NCBI GenBank assembly: GCA_963966185.1
Contig: CAWZYM010000034.1
Span: 1 to 64,000, forward strand
Length of the DNA stretch: 64,000 nucleotides
DNA from: Rhabditoides inermis
Lineage: Eukaryota; Nematoda; Chromadorea; Rhabditida; Rhabditidae
Direction: 5' to 3'
Shown: positions 56,516 through 64,000 of the stretch, piece after piece
How positions within the stretch are numbered: position 1 is the first letter of the stretch
Layout: each line of letters starts with the position of its first letter
Notes under the pieces: model-generated
Databases searched by the model: none
Seen by the model: only the letters and a program-made list of their open reading frames with translations
What the model was told of the DNA's origin: nothing
Program-made: the position numbers and the translations under genes

Positions 56516-58941
56516 ACCTTGACTTCTATGACTTGGAAGTGAATGACGCAGTATACGAGGCAGAGTGTGAAGAATAGTATGAGGCATTTGAGGGAGACGG
56601 AGGGGAGACTGGACAGGGAGAAGTACGCAGAGCTGCGCAGCTCCGTCTCGAAGATCATCAACACTCAAACAGGGGGGATTAGGGAGAGAGAGTGAGAGAG
56701 GAGTGGGAGAGAGAGGAGGGGGAGAGAGAGTGAGAGAGGAGTGGGAGAGAGAGGAGGGGGAGAGAGAGTGAGAGAGGAGTGGGAGAGAGAGGAGGGGGAG
56801 AGAGAGTGAGAGAGGAGTGGGAGAGAGAGGAGGGGGGGAGAGAGTGAGAGAGGAGTGGGAGAGAGAGGAGGGGGAGAGAGAGTGAGAGAGGAGTGGGAGA
56901 GAGAGGAGGGGGAGAGAGAGTGAGAGAGGAGTGGGAGAGAGAGGAGGGGGAGAGAGAGTGAGAGAGGAGTGGGAGAGAGAGGAGGGGGAGAGAGAGTGAG
57001 AGAGGAGTGGGAGAGAGAGGAGGGGGGGAGAGAGTGAGAGAGGAGTGGGAGAGAGAGGAGGGGGAGAGAGAGTGAGAGAGGAGTGGGAGAGAGAGGAGGG
57101 GGGGAGAGAGTGAGAGAGGAGTGGGAGAGAGAGGAGGGGGAGAGAGAGTGAGAGAGGAGTGGGAGAGAGAGGAGGGGGAGAGAGAGTGAGAGAGGAGTGG
57201 GAGAGAGAGGAGGGGGAGAGAGAGTGAGAGAGGAGTGGGAGAGAGAGGAGGGGGAGAGAGAGTGAGAGAGGAGTGGGAGAGAGAGGAGGGGGAGAGAGAG
57301 TGAGAGAGGAGTGGGAGAGAGAGGAGGGGGGAGAGAGTGAGAGAGGAGTGGGAGAGAGAGGAGGGGGAGAGAGAGTGAGAGAGGAGTGGGAGAGAGAGGA
57401 GGGGGAGAGAGAGTGAGAAGGAGTGGGAGAGAGAGGAGGGGGAGAGAGAGTGAGAAGGAGTGGGAGAGAGAGGAGGGGGAGAGAGAGTGAGAGAGGAGTG
57501 GGAGAGAGAGGAGGGGGAGAGAGAGTGAGAGAGGAGTGGGAGAGAGAGGAGGGGGGGAGAGAGTGAGAGAGGAGTGGGAGAGAGAGGAGGGGGAGAGAGA
57601 GTGAGAGAGGAGTGGGAGAGAGAGGAGGGGGAGAGAGAGTGAGAGAGGAGTGGGAGAGAGAGGAGGGGGAGAGAGAGTGAGAGAGGAGTGGGAGAGAGAG
57701 GAGGGGGAGAGAGAGTGAGAGAGGAGTGGGAGAGAGAGGAGGGGGAGAGAGAGTGATAGAGATGTAAGAGACTCACATATGGCGACTGCCGAGAAGAACA
57801 GTGCCCTGTCGCACAGCACCCTTCGCTTTTCTGTCAGCATCGCACGGTAGATCATCCGACCCCCACTGAAACACGGTTGTTTACATGTTTGTTTGTTCGT
57901 TCGTTCGTTTGTTTGTTTGTTTGTTTACTCACTTCTGCAGTTCATTCTCGCACATGAGTGGCGTCTCCGAATCGTCGCACTTCTGTCCCTCCAAGTCATT
58001 AGAGAGCGCGATCGAAATCGACTTTCTCGATGGTTGGTCGCCTGAAAAAGTATATACATTCCAACCAAGTGCTTCGCTTCCCTGAGTAATAAGTAAGCAA
58101 GTAAATAAATGTTTAATGTGATAATAGTTATCTTTATCCCCATATCCCCAGCCGGTCGCTATGACAACAGAGATGTGTAATTTTGTAATACGACTGGGAA
58201 ACCCTGGGGTCTGCTGATTGCGGCTAATAACTCTCGCAACAAATCCATCGACATGCTTCAATAATCCACACACACACGCAAACACGAATCACGAAGCCCC
58301 TCTGAAATGCGGGCGAAAACACGAGATGGCTAGACTTGTAAGCAGTGTAAATACGTACCGTCTTTTCCTATCCACGAGAGACCCTGCGGTCCAAGGATCC
58401 TGCGTAGCAGAGCCTGTTCCCTACTCGGTAGGTAGGCCATCGAGCACCGCCGTCCATTCGCCCCCACCCCCTCCGTAGCCAGAAGCTCGCTCCGCCCCGC
58501 CTGGAACATACTCTCGCTGTTGCTCCTCTGCTGCAGGCTGGCCAGCCGGAAGCGACCCGGGTCTCTGGGAGGGGAGCGGCCCATGCCCCGTCTGCGGGGG
58601 TGCTCGAACAGGTTGAACGAGCCAGAGATCGACACGCAGCTGCTCTTCTGGGAGGGACAGGGAGAGGGGGGCACGTCGAATGAGAGCTGCTTGGTGCATC
58701 CGGCTGTCCTCTGCTCCCGCAGGATCGAGCGGGGCAAGGCGCCAGCAGAGACGGGGTAGGGGTGGGGAAGGGGCGAGTCCGGAGAGTCGACGGCCTCCAG
58801 CGAGGCAGCTGACAGGTCCAGCTGCGACACCGTCAGACCCGTGTCCAGGGTGATGGAGATGTCGTGGCGGGACTGCGAACGCGGAGGCGCCGGAGCGGGC
58901 ACCACGGCCTTCTGACGCTCCGTCGTCAGAAGATCGATCAT
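54671..58941 (-). CDS. Small-conductance calcium-activated potassium channel (SK/KCNN type)
   Basis: Fifteen exons in consistent phase give 671 residues: 58359-58941, 57933-58041, 57777-57865, 56518-56663, 56221-56298, 56096-56161, 55935-56044, 55741-55884, 55544-55641, 55441-55499, 55276-55386, 55106-55233, 54989-55058, 54839-54942, 54671-54791. The N-terminal 240 residues are Ser/Pro/Arg-rich and disordered. S1-S2 covers [20 protein letters not shown] and [15 protein letters not shown]. Then come [17 protein letters not shown]4-S5 ([40 protein letters not shown]), the pore with filter SVGYGD and VPHTYCGR, and S6 ([20 protein letters not shown]). The calmodulin-binding domain follows ([34 protein letters not shown]). 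SK channels are tetramers opened by Ca-calmodulin. An acceptor GTTCAG abuts the ATG at 58941, so further 5' exons are possible. One intron (56664-57776) is a large minisatellite. Confidence 0.95.
56690..57755. repeat. 38-bp purine minisatellite in an SK channel intron
   Basis: About 28 tandem copies of a 38-base unit (AGAGAGAGTGAGAGAGGAGT then GGGAGAGAGAGGAGGGGG) with rare one- or two-base variants. It fills the intron between the exon encoding the region before S1 and the S1-S2 exon. The long open frames on the minus strand (Ser/Leu/Pro) are repeat artefacts. Confidence 0.95.
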
Positions 58942-59052
58942 CTGAACGACGCCGGGTGGAGAGAGAGAGGGAGACACGCGGACACGGCTAATTATGGAGT
59001 AGTGATCACAGACCGCATGTGGCATGTATAGGTTGGCACACATAAATAGAGA

Positions 59053-59091
<39 letters not shown>

Positions 59092-59300
59092 GAGTTTAGC
59101 GACTCACAAATCCCTCTCTGCAAATGACATGACGTTCAACGACACAATGCGTCTACCGAATGCTCGGCATCATTATCGAAGCGTGTTTTCAAAACAAAAC
59201 ATGCAAGAACTACGACATATCATATCATCGAATAAGGACTCGGCATCAGATAATTAATGTAGACACAATACAGAGTCTGGATGGACGAAAGGGAAAGAGG

Positions 59301-59349
<49 letters not shown>

Positions 59350-60116
59350 TCTGGCCGGTTAGCGGGGACAGCAAATGAGACTGCAGGCGTGCGGAAGGGA
59401 GTATCATGTTTCCGTGCTCGGCTCGTCGTCTAATGAAAGAAAGTGTGAAACGTGAGGGAATGGAAATGGGAAGCTGACAGTCTCCCCTCCTCCCTCCACC
59501 TACACGTGATATGAGAGCGAGTGAGCGGGGCGACTGAGCGGATTCCCACTCTCTCACTCTCTCACTCTCACTCACTACGCACTTTTTCTATCTCTATCTC
59601 TTCTCTTTCCCACTCTCTCGCACCTCAACGCCTCTCCACCTCAATCCACCAATCATAGTCAATATCAGCATAAGTATTAAAAATAGATACTTATTTCAAA
59701 TGGAGCCAAGTCATGCGCCCGAAGAATCTATGAATCTCAGCCGGGCTTCTATGCTGTAGCAATAGTCAGTGAATAGGTGCCTACGTGTGCTACTTACAAG
59801 GGCTCTCGGGGGCACGGAACGAGAAGTGGACCGCAAGTAGTCTGAATGGACTTCTATAATAGTAGCCTGCTCTTTACATCCCTCTCTCTCTCTCGCTCTC
59901 TCTCTCTCACGGAGGGAGATGTCTTTTTGTGATATACAGAGTGAGCGAGGAGATAATTGGAATTCTGAGCGCGCAAGTGAGGAGAATTGAATTGACGCAC
60001 TTCTGGAGTTGTGGAGTTGCACGAGTGGAAAGGTGCGACCGGAAGGACTGGTGACTAGGAAGGGAGGAGGGAGGGAGGGAGTGAGGGGAGAAGAAGGGAG
60101 TGAGGGGAGAAGAAGA

Positions 60117-60150
<34 letters not shown>

Positions 60151-61539
60151 AACGGGCGCGCGGCACCTCCGATTAGTCGTGAAGGCCATTGAATTATATA
60201 GAGCACGCAGGCTTTTCAAGCTTTGATACACTCTGGCGGCAAATGCCTTTCAGCGAAACAATTAGTCACTCATCGTAGGGTTCAAATGAGTACCTACAGC
60301 AGCGGGAGCGGATAAGCGACCGACGCGTCACCAGACATTAATAAAACACCACAAAGGTTCTCAGAGCAATTGAACAAATGCATATACCGCCAATGTGCAT
60401 TCAAAGGCACTGAGAGAAGAAGAGGAGAGCCGATGAGAGAGTGCGGGACAGTGAGAGGGCCAGACAGCGCAAGAGAGAGAGAGGAATTGAGAGCGGTAAT
60501 GGACAGAAAAAACAGGGGCGTATTCCACTAGAGGCAATGAGCGGCAAACGATCCTACATACAGACTGTCTGTCTGTTTCTCTGTCTGTCTGTCTGTCTCT
60601 CTCTCTCTCCCTCACACACACTCTCTCTCCATCCAATGTTACCGTTATATATTTTACTCGAGTAGAATAAACACTGCTCCAAAACATGTACATAACAATT
60701 TGCAGGAGAATATAGAATGGGAGAGACATGATAAGCATGGATGTAAACAGGCACGCGAACTGACAGGGAGGGAGGGAGAGAGGGAGAGAGGGAGAGAGGG
60801 AGAGAGGGAGAGAGGGAGAGAGGGAGAGAGAGAAAGGAGAGAGGGAGGGAGGGAGAGATAGTGACAGCTTCTCAGGGTATCCCACATGATTACCGCAAAC
60901 ATGTCAGCACATATATTGTAGGTGGAATTTTTATAGGAAAGGGAGCGAGTGGTGAGAAGCTGCCCGAAAGCCATGAGCTCCTCCTCCTCCTCCTCCTCCT
61001 CCTCCTCCTCCTCCTCCTCCCTATTTTATCTCACTCACTCTCTCCTTCCCTCTCACTATTCCACTGACTCATACCCTACCCACATAGGGGGGGAGAGGGG
61101 GAGAGGGGGAGAGGGGGAGAGGGGGAGAGGGGGAGAGGGGGAGAGGGGGAGAGGGGGGGGAGGGGGAGAGGGGGAGGGGAAATATGAGTAAGCCATGGCA
61201 GTCACAGTGTGCGAAGACACATTGTCTCCATAGAAACAGGCATAGGGCTTACATTTAATAAAAGTGATCGAATTCATCGCCAGTTTCGATGAAATGAGAG
61301 AGTAGTAGTAGTACTGTACTTTGAAAGAGTTAGTGAGGGAGAGAGAGAGAGAGAGTACAGACATGTATAGATTCTATATCGTGTATAACACATATCAGCG
61401 ATCGAATGAAATCCGAGCTCCATGCAAGCGACATATATGTATGTTACACATACATTTCTTAACACAGTTCCCAGACGCGATACAATCTCACAGTAGAGCT
61501 GCAAACTGTGGAATATTCACAGCGAGAGCAGTGGAACAG

Positions 61540-61585
<46 letters not shown>

Positions 61586-62046
61586 GTACGGTATTGCCTG
61601 ATCGGCTATGCGGGGAAGAGGGACTTCAGTCAGGCTGACGGGGGATAATACAGATTGGATGACTGTAGGCGACACGCAAATTGGAAAACGACAAGCGATC
61701 ACAGTACGGAGAATTGTCCTATGGGATAAGACAGGGGAGGGAGACACGCAAATGTTCCCTACAATTCCTAATGGGCAAAAAGATGAGAGGGGAATCAACG
61801 GAAGTAGGCCACGGTGTCTAAACCTCTAAACCTTTAATCTACATTAAACAACAGGCGTGATGCCTAGCTGCCAGTACGCAAAACCAACAATACATTCTCT
61901 CTTTCTCTCTCTTTCAAAGAAAATGCGAGGGTGAGTAAGATGAGAAACCACTGTCTATAGATAGGAAAATCGGAAAAAGAAAGAATGTATCGTATAAACG
62001 CAATTTGCCGAGGAGGGAGAAAGTGAGAAAGAAAGAGGGTGAGAAA

Positions 62047-62082
<36 letters not shown>

Positions 62083-62340
62083 CGTCCTCCCAGAAGGAAA
62101 TGGGATACCTCGGCTGAGGGTGTGGAAATTCGCATTGCATAAGGCGATTGTGTTGCAATTGCATGTGGAAAGGAGGATGGAAGAGGGAGGGATGTAATGT
62201 AGATACACTACAGTCCCTACTCCTCTTTCACTCACCCCCTTCCTATGCCCATTCCGACCAAAACGCATCTGGTAATGCAAAGAAACAGTAAACTTTTCCA
62301 AAAAAGATTCATGCAACAAAACAGATGAAATTCAATTTCT
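58942..62340. other. Repeat-rich region without recognised genes
   Basis: 3.4 kb upstream of the SK channel, or its first intron. It holds (GA)n at 59050-59090, 59300-59342 and 60120-60148, (CT)n at 61541-61582, (CTC)n at 60978-61020, GGGGGAGA units at 61087-61180 and (GA)n at 62050-62080. No exon with a recognisable product is visible. Confidence 0.55.
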
Positions 62341-62372
62341 TTCTTCCAAGTTTCAAATTATCAAAGGCTCAC

Positions 62373-62460
62373 CATTACAGTCGACAAGAGTGACACTCGG
62401 TCGTCGGTTCCACTGTCCGAACTCGCCACTCTCTCCTGAAATCTCATTCTCTTCCCTCTT

Positions 62461-62511
<51 letters not shown>

Positions 62512-63570
62512 CCCCCTTTCTCTCCCTCTCCCCCCTCCCCTCTCCCCCTCCCTCTCCCCCCCCTCTCTCTCTCTCTCCCCCCCCCACTCTCTCATTCTCT
62601 GCCTACCGTATCCATAAGTGTTCTTCCTGTCCTTTATCCGCGCGAGATGGATGGAAGACTGTGATCCTTGGAAGCCCTGCAATAACAAGTAGCGATGTTC
62701 AGTCTGTTCAGTTCTCTTGCCTTCTTGGCAGCATAGGGGGATGGGTTGTTGCTCATCATTGATTTGAAAGGCGCGATCGATCCATTCATCCGCATCCAAT
62801 TCATGGAGATCTGAAACAGATGACGTTGCTGAATATCGTCGATAATCAGTCAATGACACTCTACATCCATCGTGCCGAGTGAATGGATACTATGGACAAT
62901 CTGAGATATGAAATGAAATAGGCATTATCACATGCTTGCATGTCATGCACACAACGGAAAGGTGAGCCAAGCAGACACGCACACCCTCAGGGAGCAGACT
63001 GATCTACCCCTCGCAGGGTCTGATCTACCTCTGACACAGCTCCGACCATACTGTTCTTGCGGCGCACAGCAGCAGCGAAGGGAATCTACACAGAAAGAAA
63101 GTGTGCGAATCGGTGACAGGCATACTGTAGATATCTATGCATACTGTAGACATCTACCTCTATTCTAGAAAAGAGCACTCGAAACAGAGAAAGAGAGAGA
63201 GAGAGAGAGAGAGCAGAGAGGAACTGAGACAGTGTTAGTGGAAAGGAAAGAGTGAGTGAGTCGTCTCCCTATATCTACCGTATACCTCGGGCATGTTGCC
63301 TACACATGCGAATGTGAGTTTGCGAGGCGGCACGCGAGCGCGCGATAGCTGAAGCCAGGAGCAACCAAAGTACAGTACCACTAGGAGAAGCTACAGTAAG
63401 CGGGAGGCGAGATGGGCGTGGAGTGGCGGAGTGGAGGGGCGAGTAGAAGGTGAGAGGGGAGTGGGAGTGGGAGAGGACACTCTCACCTGTGCGACGTCCT
63501 GGTTGCTGTCGAATGAGGACTGTGGAGAGCGGCCTGCCAAGTGCGGCCGACCATTCGGCCAGCCTGAAAC
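62373..63570 (-). CDS. Possible exons of an unrecognised protein
   Basis: Open stretches bounded by good splice sites on the minus strand. One, near 63485-63565, contains RPHLAGRSPQSSFDSNQDVAQ or an alternative frame. One near 62720-62812 contains DLHELDADEWIDRAFQIND. One near 62606-62676 contains GFQGSQSSIHLARIKDRKN. One near 62373-62438 contains ESGEFGQWNRRPSVTLVDCN and ends at a GTGAGCC donor. Together they would encode a hydrophilic segment. They may be 5' exons or alternative promoters of the SK channel, but the phase of the last one does not match the exon at 58941, so a further exon or a separate gene is needed. Confidence 0.4.
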
Positions 63571-64000
63571 GACAACACTTGTCTATCTACAAATAGATGG
63601 AGGAAACACGACACAATGTGAAATACACTTGTTTTTGTCTTTTGTGTTGATATTATTACACGTCGGCGACTCTAATGAATGCGAGAGAATTTATAGGGGG
63701 AGAAAGGGACACTACATGGCAAGATGAGCTCCATAAAAGTCCCTTAAATAAGAGACATGCCAACGTTATAGATGTATGTATGGACGATGCATCAATGTGG
63801 AATCGCGCGTCTTTGTCTGCTCCTTCTCCCCTCCCTCTCTTCTCCTCCTCCTCCTCCTTCTCCTTCTTCTCCCCTCCCTCTCTTCTCCTTCTCCTTCTTC
63901 TCCTCCTCCTTCTCCTGCTCCCAGTTGCATGTCATTCAGAGCCGAGCCCACAAGTGAGACGTGTGACGCTGGTGTTGCAAAAACTATTCAAGCGGTCGTT
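63571..64000. other. End of window, no gene seen
   Basis: Contains a CTC/CTT-rich tract at about 63822-63920. No coding exon is recognised before the window ends. Confidence 0.45.

Noticed and set aside
56665..57855. A 396-codon and a 365-codon minus-strand Ser/Leu/Pro open frame
   Set aside because: Both read the 38-bp minisatellite in the SK channel intron. The flanking exons splice cleanly across it.
600..64000. CRISPR arrays, bacterial operons, riboswitches, phage genes
   Set aside because: The window is intron-rich eukaryotic DNA. Regular repeats here have no unique spacers of constant length.

Overview
The window is animal nuclear DNA. Genes are split by many introns, most only 36-60 nt, with GT-AG ends; the spacers and introns are full of (CT/GA)n, (AT)n and longer minisatellites. 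The gene set is metazoan: an SK-type potassium channel, the eIF4E-binding protein Mextli, ornithine decarboxylase antizyme and a FAM135 lipase. A small nematode-like MSP-domain protein, a tandem cysteine-module membrane protein, F-box genes, a U6 sequence whose visible core matches the Caenorhabditis form, and several splice acceptors sitting 0-6 nt before a start codon all suggest a nematode. That assignment is inference; another short-intron invertebrate is not excluded.

Layout. 1-4.5 kb: satellite-like DNA, a large tandem duplication and a tRNA-derived element. 4.5-13.1 kb: one uninterrupted 2851-codon Helitron ORF on the minus strand, with several Ulp1-like protease domains ahead of the Rep and Pif1 helicase domains. 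13.1-16.5 kb (minus): an unrecognised gene in which one pair of exons is repeated in tandem; its stop codon overlaps the Helitron start. 16.8-17.5 kb (plus): CCDC86/Cgr1. 18.0-20.6 kb (minus): cysteine-module type I membrane protein. 22.1-26.2 kb (minus): Mextli, with a retroposed U6 chimera in its first intron. 26.7-28.8 kb (minus): Ldh2-type oxidoreductase. 29.9-40.2 kb (plus): NOB1, RNF126/115-like E3 ligase, FAM135. 40.6-42.0 kb (minus): antizyme with a +1 frameshift site. 42.8-47.5 kb (plus): CDC27 and the MSP-domain protein. 48.4-54.2 kb: two F-box genes, an unrecognised gene and a TTAA-flanked small transposon-like element. 54.7-58.9 kb (minus): SK channel. 58.9-64 kb: mostly simple repeats, with some possible exons on the minus strand.

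The host genes are independent housekeeping functions (rRNA processing: NOB1 and CCDC86; translation control: Mextli; polyamine control: antizyme; cell cycle: CDC27; ubiquitin: RNF126 and F-box proteins). They do not form a pathway cluster. Exon coordinates were read by eye from splice consensus and reading phase. For CCDC86, Mextli, the Ldh2 protein, NOB1, RNF126, antizyme, CDC27, the MSP protein, the minus-strand F-box gene and the SK channel the phases close without conflict from start to stop. For the cysteine-module protein and FAM135 one junction each is unresolved.
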